NCBI RefSeq assembly: GCF_000003815.2
Contig: NC_049983.1
Span: 4,535,638-4,599,637 of the forward strand
Length of the DNA stretch: 64,000 nucleotides
DNA from: Branchiostoma floridae
Lineage: Eukaryota; Chordata; Leptocardii; Amphioxiformes; Branchiostomatidae
Direction of reading: 5' to 3'
Shown: in pieces, positions 1 to 12,000 of the stretch
Layout of the letters: each line of letters begins with the position of its first letter
Numbering within the stretch: the first letter of the stretch is position 1
The notes under the pieces: model-generated
Told to the model about the DNA's origin: nothing
Database searches by the model: none
What the model saw: only the letters and a program-made list of their open reading frames with translations
Program-made: the position numbers and the translations under genes

Positions 1-19
1 TTTTTGTCGCCAACATTAG

Positions 20-3000
20 AATTACCTGCCTGCGAATGTTGAGAGGCGGTGTATGATGTTGGAGAGGAAACGGGAGGAGTACTTCAGGTTTGTTAAACAG
101 TACTATCCCAGCAGGACACAGGACAATCATGTGGAAACGTGGAGACAGGTGAGCAAGTCTGTGTGTTCGTATGAGTGTGGGTTTGTGTCTGTGCTTATGT
201 AACATTGTGTAATTTGTACATAGGTCAGGGTTGTAGCCAGCACCTCTCCTTGTCCTTGTGTCCTTTCACGGAATTTTGCAGCAGGGGACGGAAAAAAATT
301 TTAGCCCATTCCGTCCGCAGTGGCAGACAAAAATCGATATGTAAAGATATAATAGAACTGTCTCCCTTGTGTAATTTTTCACCAAAACAGATGCCGTTGA
401 ACAGCTTAGTCTACCAGCAAAATTTACACCTCAAAATGCAGAAAATAGCATTTCAGAGAATCTGGATTTCAAAATTTTCATGGGGAGCATGCCCCGGGAC
501 CCCCCTAGGAACATTGCGCCTTCGACACAAAGTCTTACACCTTCAGCGGTCAATAGGATTCAAACTTGAGGGGGACGGAAAACGATTTCAGGCTGGCTAC
601 AACCCTGACATAGATGTTTGTATTTGCATCATTCTGTGTCTGTTACACTACATAATGATGTGTGGATGTATCTGTGTTTCTATATGTAACTGTGTGTCTG
701 CGTTTGTACATTTTGTATAATTTAAGACGTCAGACGTAGGGACCACTCAGCGCTCTCGTCCAAGTATCAAATATTCCAGGTATTAGAGATGTCGAAGTTC
801 CCAGATGGAATAGCAAAGAAGTGACTGTATATAGCTATAGGGTATGATAAACGTTGGAGCAAACTACAACCCTGATTAGGAGTGGGTTCCGATACCTTTT
901 TTTCTTGTTGGACTGGTCCCAAAAAAACAGACCTGAAACAAGTTCTCCTGGACCAATTGGCAATGAACAGATTATTACAATATTGGCAGGCATTCACACA
1001 TTTTGGTTCTTATTAGTTCAAGAAAATAACAAGAGGGAAATAGAGTAGGGTTTATATTTCTACAGTCAAACTAAGCGTTGTTTACATGAAGATAGGATTG
1101 TAAAATGCCAGTGGGTGTTGGATACTCCACCAAACAGATGCCTTTGTAGCAACAGACCATTATTTTTTTTAGTATCGCCTTCCAGTTTTTACAATTTTTC
1201 TTAGACAGTAAGGTTCAGGTTCAGGTCTGGACCTGTACTGGACCTGGACCTGAATTTTCTGTACCAGTACCCACCCCTAACCATAATAGTACCAAGCTGA
1301 TGTGATCACTGAATGAATGTTTTTGACTGCTTCTTCATGTGTAATGTTCCATGTTTTCTCTGTTTTCCTGGTCCGACACTGACCAGATCCAGGTAGACAT
1401 ACCTAGGATGAATTCCCAGCTTCCATTTTTCCGTCAAAGTTCAATTCAAGAGGTGAGACCTGATAAAAGGGTGCCCATGTGAGGTCCATGGACTGTTGGA
1501 ACTTAGACTAAGTGTGGAAAATGTAGAAGTGACAGTCTGCGCCCTGATGCGAAAACCAAAATTTTGCCTTTGGTTTCATGAGATAGTAAGCGGTCCCCAG
1601 ACTGACGAGAAAGCATGATGCTTTTTCATTAGCTAGTACTAGTAGTGCCATGCATGATTTTGCCAAGCACAACGGGTCACCCCTACTCCCCTCATATGTG
1701 TATTTGTTTATTTTACGACAGGCTTTTAGCCAGACACTTTTCTTAGGATACCAAGAAATTTGACGCACTAGACGCCCTTACACTGGGCAGCAGATCCTTT
1801 GGCAAGCATGAAATTCTGATTGACCAGGGATGCTATCAGGTTATTTGTGGTTACAGTCTTCTACTGTGACCTCTGTAACAGTATTTTTGCCTCTAATAGG
1901 ATACCTTAGAATGCACTATTTTGACTTTGCACTCTGCATCCTGGAAGGTGGATGCCCTTGGACAATATTCACTTAACGCGACTCACCAATAGATTTGGAC
2001 TCCCTTTAATAAAATCCTAGCTAAAAGCCTGTTTTACGAAGTTTGACGTTTAAGGCTTATGTGCCTGAAGCTCCCTCGTTCACAGGGCTGCCGGCTTTGT
2101 GTCACCATCCAAAATGCATTGCGTTACCCCTAACAACATGTCCGAGCTGATGCCACAGAATTCAGCCCACAGATACACAGCATTTGATCAATATGGCCAA
2201 GCAGCGGGGTTGTGTTACCTCGAATTTGTGCCACAGAGACATGCCTAAAACTAGAGCACCAGAAACAAAGGAAATAGTAGTAGATTTTTGACAAAAATTT
2301 TGTCTCTTTAAGTTCAACAGTGCCTGGACCTCACATGGAAGTTAGGCATGAGCTGACTCGAGCTCACAATCATTAATTCTTCAATCCAATGTTGTTTGAT
2401 TGTCTGTATTATTAATTTTTCAGATCCATATAGATATCCCAAGGACAAATCCTCTCATACCTTTATTTCAACAGAAGGTTATCCAAGAGGTAGGAATTAC
2501 ACTAGGCTGCCTCTTTGACTTAAGTCATGCTTCTTTTGCAAAAATATTGATAACATGTAGTTCATCATCTTGAAGTTCTTTAATTTACGTTTTAGTTCAG
2601 TAAATTAGTAAATGTAGAGTTGAAATAACGTAATTGTATGTATGTGTAGAGAAAATGCAATTCCTGTGCCCCTAAAACTGATTGATGTTGGTTAATTGTA
2701 TAGTTTTTACACGTTTAGGAGAAAGGTAGGCTTGTTGGAAGGTTTGAGATGTTTAAGTTAACCTTTCTTCATGTTGATACTAGTACATAGATGACGATCC
2801 CATCCCAAAGAAAAAATTTCGACCACACGGCAAATGGTATCAAGCAGCTGCAAATGAGCAATAATATGCATATGTTTGTTCAACCTTCCAGACCACTAAG
2901 ATTTCATGATAAAGTTCACTGCTGTACATCACTCTATTACAGTATTAGCTATTATGTACCCTATTACTAACAGTTACAAGATAATTCTGTTTCCATTGTC

Positions 3001-6000
3001 TGTTTCAGATCTATGAGAGAGTACTGTTCATCTGGGCTATCAGACATCCAGCTAGTGGCTATGTGCAAGGCATCAACGACCTGGTCACACCCTTCTTTGT
3101 GGTGTTTCTATCCGAATATACAGGTAAAATTCATCCGAATATACAGTCAGGTAAAATTCATGTAATGAGTGAGTGACCATGTCGTATGCTGATGAAGCTT
3201 AGACATCCGGGCAGGGCTCTAGCCAGCGTCCGTTTTTCCTTCAATTGACGGAAATTTGCTGCTTGTGACAGAAATTTTTTTAAACCAATCCGTCAACCTT
3301 GACGGACAAAAATTCTTGGTGGAAGCTACAGGCGGCTTGGGGACGCCGTCCACGGTCGGAAAGCCACACACTGTTTGTCTTGCCATTGTTATGATTGTTG
3401 ACTTAGTGTGTCGGCGCCCTTTTGCATACGATAATCTCATTAAAAACCTGTTTTTCAAGGTCTCTGTTCCGTCTTTCTAACTTGATTTTCGCAGTTTTCG
3501 CGACAATGGAAACCGGCTGACGGAAAAAAATTTCAAGCTTGCTAGAGCCCTGCATCCGGACAACAAGATATACCAAGTGGCAGTTACTGACCAACATGAC
3601 ATGATTTTGGACCATTATTGTCAGTGATTGTATTAATCTATTGAGAACTAAAACAGATGAAATGTTCTGTTAGATCTAGATGTGATAACAGAGGACTTTG
3701 ATGCTTCACAAAACCTGGAGGAGAAGGCCCTGAACAGCATCGAGGCCGACTGCTTCTGGTGCTTGAGTAAACTCCTGGATGGGATTCAGGTCAGTTCACT
3801 CTTCCGATTTAAAACTTTTCGATCAGTACTCTGTCACCAACATCAATATCACGACAGGGCAAAAGGAACTCTAAGTAAAACAGAGGAGGTACTGTTATCA
3901 TTTTATTTTACAACATGTTGCAAAGCAATCAGACATCACCCCTTCACGGTAAGTCAGAAACTTACAGTCACACACACACGCACACACGTACATGTACATT
4001 TGTATCTTTACATACACTCAGCCATATAGTAGTGATACATTTGCACACATTCACAGACAGACGTACTGTACACACATCTCTATGAAACTCACTGGACACA
4101 GCTTACAGGTCTTTTTCTTATTTTTTGCCTTGATGCTTTAAATTGTTATCGTAAGGAAACCATATAATTTTCTTCTGCATCAGTATACAGTCAAATCTGT
4201 CCCAGCATCCACCTCGACAATCTACCCAGTGGCCATAGTGACCGCTTGTTTTCAGCCCAAAACATTTCTGTTCAAAATGGAGTCATTATGTTAGTCCATT
4301 TTACCCCCTTTCCACTAGCTAAGAGCATTGACCTTGCTGAGATCACACTGCAACCTAGTCTCCAAAATACTTTACAAATGTTTCTGTATACCAGGTAAAC
4401 CTGGGACCTGCAACTTTTAAAAGGGATAGATTAACAGCCCTTGTACATGTATTTAATAGTTGAGGACAGCCAATGTCAACCGGATATATCCGGCACACAT
4501 ACATGTATACATGCCCTGTGTGCCATGCCCGGTTATAACTGGGATAGCGTATTCCCCCGAAGTAGCAGCTTTGTGCGCGTGTAGCGCACGAACCCCGGAA
4601 GTTAGGGACTTCAGCCTTGTTCGGGGTTTCTTTTGGGGGGTCAGCGGCCAACCCTGGCACTGATAGCATTTTATAGTGCTGAAGCTCTGGCAGTTTAAGG
4701 GTTAACACTTTGGTAGTGACTGTTCCTTAACTTACATATACATTGTATCAGCTGCATTGTATGCTCAATACCAACTGTGTTGTTGCAGGATAACTACACA
4801 TTTGCCCAGCCTGGTATCCAGCTGAAGGTGAACGCTCTTCGAGAGCTGGTCAAGAGAATAGACGGTGAGATACTTTCTGTTAGGGTACATTAGTGTGTAA
4901 ACTCACATACATATTGACATGTTTTGTCTTACGTAAAGTTTGTAAAATATTGTGCCATCTTTGTGAGGCGTAAACACATACCTCCAAAGTTTAGATGTCT
5001 TCGCAGTACATAATTGTTTACAGAGTGACCTAGCCTTACAAGAACATGACACTATAGCTCTAAGACTTGCATGGATCTTACATGTAATTATGCAAATTAC
5101 GTCCTTATTTCAATTTGCATCTCATTGTGTACATCTCTGCCTGAGGTATTTCTGCATACTGTATATCATGGACATCAGTCATTCCTTTGTTCAGTTACCC
5201 TACTTGAAATAGTTAACCAAAATAGCCCGTAGTTTCAGAGCAAGCTGCTATATACTAAAGGGGTGCAAACTTACATCTGTCCACTTCTTCCCTATGTCAA
5301 CACCTGTCTGTCACCAAACATCAAGACATCAGTATGTAGTGTTAAGTGGCACAGTGAAACCTGTCCGAGCAGCCACCTGGTGCAGGCAACCACCTGCCGT
5401 CAGAGGACACATTGAAACAGTCCCGTCCATTTTTACATAGTTAAGACCCTTTCCCAAGCACCTTTGCCAACCAGCAACCACTTTTTACAGTCCCAAAGGG
5501 GCATTCAACCTGCCCTCACCAACCAAAATTGATTGACTTGCAGCAGCTATATAGCAGCCATTTTATATACAGAATTATGCGGGCACAGTTACCCTAGTTA
5601 ACTTTAAGACTTCTTTTCCTTAGGTTTGTTATTTGTTACGTCTTGTTAATGTTAGGTAGTATCACATGTATTTACATAAGCCAGGATTACCATACATGCA
5701 TCAATCATCCGACCATCGCTCATCCAACCATCAACCAACTTGTTGTCAGCAACCATCTGCCCTCAGCAACCATTATTGCTCCGTCCCTTGAGTGGTTCGT
5801 TGCTTGACTGTATTACTGACATTGTCATTGAAGAAGATTCACTCTTTACTTCTGGATACTTTAAAAATTTTAATAGACGTTTCGAAAGGAGTCCACCTTT
5901 CTTCATCAGTGAAATGAATATGAAGTTGTACAATTTCTCGGAACAAGGAATAATTCTTATGTAAGAATTATTCCTTGAATTATTCCTTACATAAGAATTA

Positions 6001-9000
6001 TTCCTTGAATTATTCCTTACATAAGAATTATTCCTTGAATTATTCCTTACATAAGACTTATTCCTTGTTCCAAGAAATTGTACAGCTTCATTTTCATTTC
6101 ACTGATGAAGAAAGGTGGACTCCTTTCGAAACGTCTATTAAAATTTTTTTAAAGTATCCAGAAGTAAAGAGTGAATCTAATTCGATTTTAATGTTTCCTG
6201 GATGAGTAACCTTCACAGGCGTACTGACATTGTCCTGCTGTGTCTCCCCAGCTCCCCTCCATGCCCATCTAGAAGCACACATGGTGGAGTATCTACAGTT
6301 CGCCTTCCGCTGGATGAACAACCTCCTGATGAGAGAGTTGCCGCTGAGATGCACAATCCGTCTATGGGACACATACCTGGTACGGTCTCACTAGGAAACT
6401 GTTACAAGTAGGGGTGGGTACTGGTACAGCGTACTGGTACAAAACCATTTTTCCTTATTGGACCAGTCCACAAAAAAACATTCTGAAAAAAATTCGGTAG
6501 AACGGATGTTAACTTGGACCTATTAGAAAATAAACAGATTATATAATCAGGAATTCACACGTTTTTGGTTTACCCGCAAATTTTCGTCGAAAATAACAAG
6601 AGCAAAGCATAGTTCATTTCTACAAGGTTTTACAGGCAATCATACAGAGGCAGTTAGTCTTGCAGGCAGCGTTCCCGCCAGGCATACGTCTTTACGTCTT
6701 TGGACGCATCTTTTTCTGGAAAGACGCACTCGGCTCAGCTGAATGCGTCCATAAAAAATTCTGAAAGAAAGGCTGACCTGTACCACCAGTGTACAAAATG
6801 TATCTGGAATCTTTTTAAACAAGAAATCTTTTTAAAAAAGCTGTGCCTTGCCGCGTGGTAGGAATATCGTCAGGAAAAGGTAGGTCGGCACTTCAAGCCC
6901 GGCCAGGCAAAATGCTGTGCCTTGGCGTGCAGTAAGGATAATTTGCTTGTCTGCTAAATACGTATTATTAAAATTTTGACACTAGAAACCACGAAAATGA
7001 GAAAATCTTACGATTATATTTGAAAGGCAACACTCTGAAAATACAAATGGCATTCTGTGCCCATCATCAACCCAAAATACGATCTTTTTCACGTGTTTAC
7101 GGTATAGGCCGCATGTAGCCAGTCACAAGTATGCAAATGAGCTAACTATATTTAGTACCATGCAAACACCGCATGTGACCATGTTGGAACACGTTTTCAG
7201 CTGTGTTTGCCGACGAATTCCTGCCGTTAGGGAGAATTTGCGGCCTCAAAACTGATATCACAAGTGAAGCGAAGTTATAGTTGTTGTTTTACTTTCATTA
7301 TTTTGAAAGAACTTTGTAGCGTCATAGCGAGATCAACCGATATGTTTGGATGACATAGCGGCGCGGAAATATATGCTTCGACGGCGTGAATTTTGAGCAA
7401 AAATACCGCAGAATTATGGTTAGAAAACCCAAGGAGCTTTTATCCTTGGAAAACCCCACATTTTATTATTTCAGGGGTCCCTGGTCCAATTTAAAAGAAA
7501 TAATAAGTGTACCGTCCAAAATAAGAACGTAGCGGGTGGATTCTGCGGCTGAAAAAAATAAACGTAACTGTTACCTAAACATGCACTCTTGAAAATGCAG
7601 ACCAAAAAGTCCCAAAGGTGGGTTTTCATGGTTCTGGTCGCATGACGAAAATATTCTTATATCAAATGGATGTTATAAAAAGGTAAAAGGACAATTGAAA
7701 AAAAAACAACTTTCACTAGGCGGGTTCGAACCGGGGTCGGCAGTGTGGCGACTAATCACGCTAACCACTACGCCATGCTAACATTCACAGTACCAACTCG
7801 TATTAACAGGTATCCAAATCTAAGGCATAACTTGAATACGTCCGTTCATTCCAAGATTCAAAGATTCTAATGTCTAATCCTCCGAAAAATGTCTAAACAA
7901 CTGTTACTTATGTGAAAAGTTTGTAATGAGACGAGAGCCTGGCAAAATAATGTCGGGAAAGGCATGTTACAAGCTCTGATTGGCTGGCTGGAATCTCGGT
8001 GTGTCAATAGCCTGTTTAGGCTATAGGCACACTCAGTGTGTCAATAGCCACAGCGATATAACAAAATGATCCTAAATATTATCTATTGCGACTTCTCGTG
8101 TGACGTTTTGAGCTGGCGCTCTCCTAAACTCACGTTAGCGTTTTGCTGCGGTCTCGGAAGGCCTCTCCAACGTTTTGATGACGTCATGGCTACTTATATA
8201 TTCACATACAATTTATTAGCCTGATTTGGAAATTGTTTCATCTTTATGAATAGCTAATGCAATTCTTGTTGCGAGATAATGCACTTGATTTTATGTCACT
8301 CCAAATGAATTTGGAATTTTACCATACAAACGCTTCATTTATTCAATGTAACCAAATATTAAATGCTTTTAGAACCGACCGCAAACAGAAACAAATACGT
8401 AAAATGGACGGTTTAAAATTCAACAGGGATGTACCATTGTCTGCCTGAGCCGTCAAACTTGTCCATGAGAAAGGCGATTTGGAAGGGCCTTTGGAAGGGG
8501 CTTTGGAAGGGCTGGGTTAAAAGGTCCGTCCATTGATCCATGGAAAAAAGCTGGCGTAAAGCCTTGCCTGGCGGCAAGGCAAAAATCTGTCTTTATAAGA
8601 AGGAATCCTACCTTTACAATTTATACTTCAAATTCTTCACTTTCCGGTCATCCCAGTAGTCTGAGCATGGGGCGGAGGGCGGCACGTTTTACAACTAGCG
8701 AATCCATGTGCAACACACCCTGCCACGCGCCAGTCTGAGCCGTCCGTTGCGCAATGTAATTTTTTGTAGTCCGTGAAATACATCTGACAGTCAGCATTCT
8801 TTAACACTCGAAGAAATCTTATGCAGATTTTATATTCTGATATTAACATAATACTAACTTGTCCTCATTCTCACGTATTTGTTAAAGATTTGTGGGCAAT
8901 ACAAGTATTGAACGAACAAACTGTTCTGCGCGAGTGCTGCACATCTCAACAAAAGTTCTCACGCTGTGGGCAGATGATTGGCAGTCGGTATTTTTGACAA

Positions 9001-12000
9001 CAGGCCGCCGGCGCCATGCAGTCCAGATTGGCCACCAGGTCCAAATCCAATCATCTTAATAACCAATCAGCATTCGATAAATGTAATGTTACACTCTGTC
9101 ATTGGTCACCGGGAAAAAAAGTTGCCGACTATTAGCGCACGTGATGTTGGTAGCCGCCCGTGTCGTCTGGCAACTTGTGTTTCTTCCCTAGCTGCTAACA
9201 ATTTACTATTAAAGTTTCCCCATTTATCCAAGTTAAAAAACGTGCGCGGTAAATAAGTGAAGAATTCAAAACTATACACTTTATTTATTATTTACAAAAT
9301 TCCTTTTGTTTCAAAAAGACAAAATTTGCGGCAGAAAAGGGGCCGCAATATTGTTGTCAGGCGTCGATCGAGTCGGTTGTGCACTAGCATTGGCCTCCGT
9401 GGCACATGGCGCGGCACGCCCCCCTCCCCAGATGGATCGTCGATCGCAGCGCCCAGCACGCTGGGACGTCTTTCTGGCTACTCCTTCAAGGCTACACCGG
9501 CACTGATCACTGCCAAAGAGGCAGCAGATCGTCCTCCTTCGAGTAATGTATAACGTCCTTGGTCTATTTAAAAAGAAATCCAACCAAAGATTTCACTCCG
9601 AAAACGGGGTTACCTGAGGTCGCAGGAAACAAACGCACGCTCGTAGAAAATGACGGCGCGGCCTTGTAAAACCCCACCGATTCGAAAAATTTGAGTAAAA
9701 TCATCGGGCAAAATAGAAAAAAACACAAAGTGTGATGGCGCCGTTATTTTATCGTCTCGGAAAACTACTGTATTTGATGCGGGAGGGCGCAACATCGATC
9801 CCAGAAGGTAGACATTTTTTTATTCAATGACGGAAAAAAATTGGCAGAGGGTGGTCGTCGATAACTGAAAATGGGAGTAAAAGAGGCAACCGACGTCCAA
9901 TTTCAAGTGCATGATTATCCTCTCAAATTGCAGGAAATTGTGTTCTAGGGGGTTTGAAAATCAATTTTTCCCGGTGGAGCATGCCCCCGGACCCCCCTAG
10001 AATGCGAGCGCGTGCGGCGCTCGTCTCGCGCCTCCGGCGCTCATTACGCCCTCCCAACTATTTGGACGCATACTTTCAAGAACCTGGCGGGAACGCTGCT
10101 TGCAGGATTTTAGAATGCCAGTGCAGTGGGAGTCAAATAGTCCACGAAACATACTTCTTTGAAGCAAAATAGACCACTGTTTTGAGTATCATCCATTTAC
10201 ATGTTTTCTCATACTGAATCAGGTTCAGGTTCGGACTGGGATCTGATCCTCTGGACCTGAACCAGACCTGGACCTGAGTTTTCTGTACCGGTACCAACCC
10301 CTAGTTACTAGCAACAAAAAGGAATGGGAAGGGGATAGTTTTACAAAGAACAAGAAAGAACATTAGATTAATCAAGTCTCTAGGACATAAACCTCCATGA
10401 AGTAATCAATATGGTGTTTCGTTTCCTTTTGTTTTTGTTGAAACTTTACTACAATATGGTGTTTGTTGTGTGAGCTATGGTACTGTAAATGTATTTTAGT
10501 TCGTGGGGATTCAATTTCGTGGTGGTTTTAAGTTCGCGGTAGCACCATGCACTGAAGTCTCTCACTGCTATGGAAAATTGTTAACGGTGGTTTTAAGTTC
10601 GCAGTGAAGCGGCCAAAGCGAACCACCATGAAAGTTTCTGCATGTACAGTATTTTGTACCCCATTTACCAGAAATAACATGCCTGCCCTAGTACTTTGAG
10701 ACATTTCATATGCTAATCTAAGGCCTTTGGAAGAAATGCTGTGTTTCTAGTTTGCTGACTTACCCTAGCAAAAATCTGCCGACCTCAAACTTGCTTTTAG
10801 TTGACTACTGGCAAGGGACATTAAATTCAATTGTCAATCTGATATTTGTCTGATGTTATTCAAAACAGACTTCCTTCATTTCATACATAAAACAGATTGG
10901 AGCTTTGAACTGTTGTCATGTTAATGTGAGAATGCATAGTTAACAGTTCCTTGTGCATCAATACTAGTGTTGGACTTGTCCAAGGTATCTGTATGATGGC
11001 AAAAATACCAGTGTTTCAGTTTCATATTGCTAAAATATGATACAAGATAAGGAACTTATTAGAATAAGAGAGGACATAAAAAGAGATGATTCCACCTACC
11101 AACTCTAAGTTAGGTATTTTATTTCACAAGGCCTGATCTGTATAGATGTGAATGTTTGTAGGGAAATTATATGTTAAAAAGATTTCAGAACAAGTGACCT
11201 GTGTTACAGGCTGAGCCACAGGGATTCTCCACGTTCCACCTGTATGTGTGTGCTGCCTTCCTCATCAAGTGGAGAAAAGACCTACTCAGGGAGAGGGACT
11301 TCCAGGTCAGTGCTTACTGTTGTTCAGGGCAAGAAATACCACCTGCATATGCAGGTTAGTGCAGGTAAAATTGGAGCTGTGCAGGTATTTCTGATGTCTA
11401 CCTGCACCTAACCTGCACTGGTCTATGTACTACTCGGTTTTATACATAGCCTGATATCTAGCCGTGTTATAGCTCCCGAGTCTCTTCTGTCCTCATTTGA
11501 GAAGAGAAGAGACTCGGGAGCTATAATATGATCTTTATTTGCATGTTCCTGCCCATGTGGGCTAAATGCAGCAAATCCCATGATGGGATACTAAAGACTA
11601 AGTACTATTACATGTAGTATTACAATTGAATAAACAATACATCTGCAGCTATGCTATAAATACATGAATTGTCCTAAAATGTGGGTTATCAGCTGCATTG
11701 ATTTGTACCACCTACATGACCAAAAAAAATAGCAATGTTTCCTGAACAACTTCCTAAATTCTGAGTGGTGCAGGTAAAATTTGTCTGGTGCAGGTAAAAT
11801 TTGTCTGGTGCAGGTAATTTTCAATGTTACCTGTACCAGTGCAGGTATGCAGAAAAAGTATTTTGAGCCCTGTTGTTGAATGCATGATTTAAGAAAGTTT
11901 GTGGTGATAGCACTATACATGTATAGCCTGATACTGCTGCAGTTATGGAATCATAGTCCAATGTCTACTGTCTGTCCAAAATTCACAATTCTTTGAATCT

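Larger units (their letters stand above)
149..1386 (+). other. TBC1D22 intron with two MITEs
   Basis: The intron has no coding signal of its own. The open frame at 175-720 is an accident that crosses a MITE. The intron holds the hAT-like MITE at 226-607 and another TIR element at about 876-1280. Confidence 0.7.
6411..10301. mobile_element. MITE (AGGGGTGGGTACTGGTAC family) split by a hAT-like insertion
   Basis: The left TIR AGGGGTGGGTACTGGTAC begins near 6412 and the right TIR GTACCGGTACCAACCCCT ends near 10301. The internal pieces at 6430-6658 and 10107-10301 match the intact copy at 876-1280 and the copy at 46148-46480. The intervening 3.4 kb is a separate element (6667-10098). Confidence 0.75.

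Noticed and set aside
175-720. 181-codon frame in the first TBC1D22 intron
   Set aside because: It runs across a MITE and simple GTGT-rich sequence, with no family likeness.
7716-7785. Working tRNA gene
   Set aside because: The A and B boxes are good but the acceptor and anticodon stems do not pair; it is within a mobile element.
9257-9583. Overlapping frames in the GC-rich part of the hAT-like element
   Set aside because: They lie on both strands over the same GC-rich DNA, with no transposase motifs.
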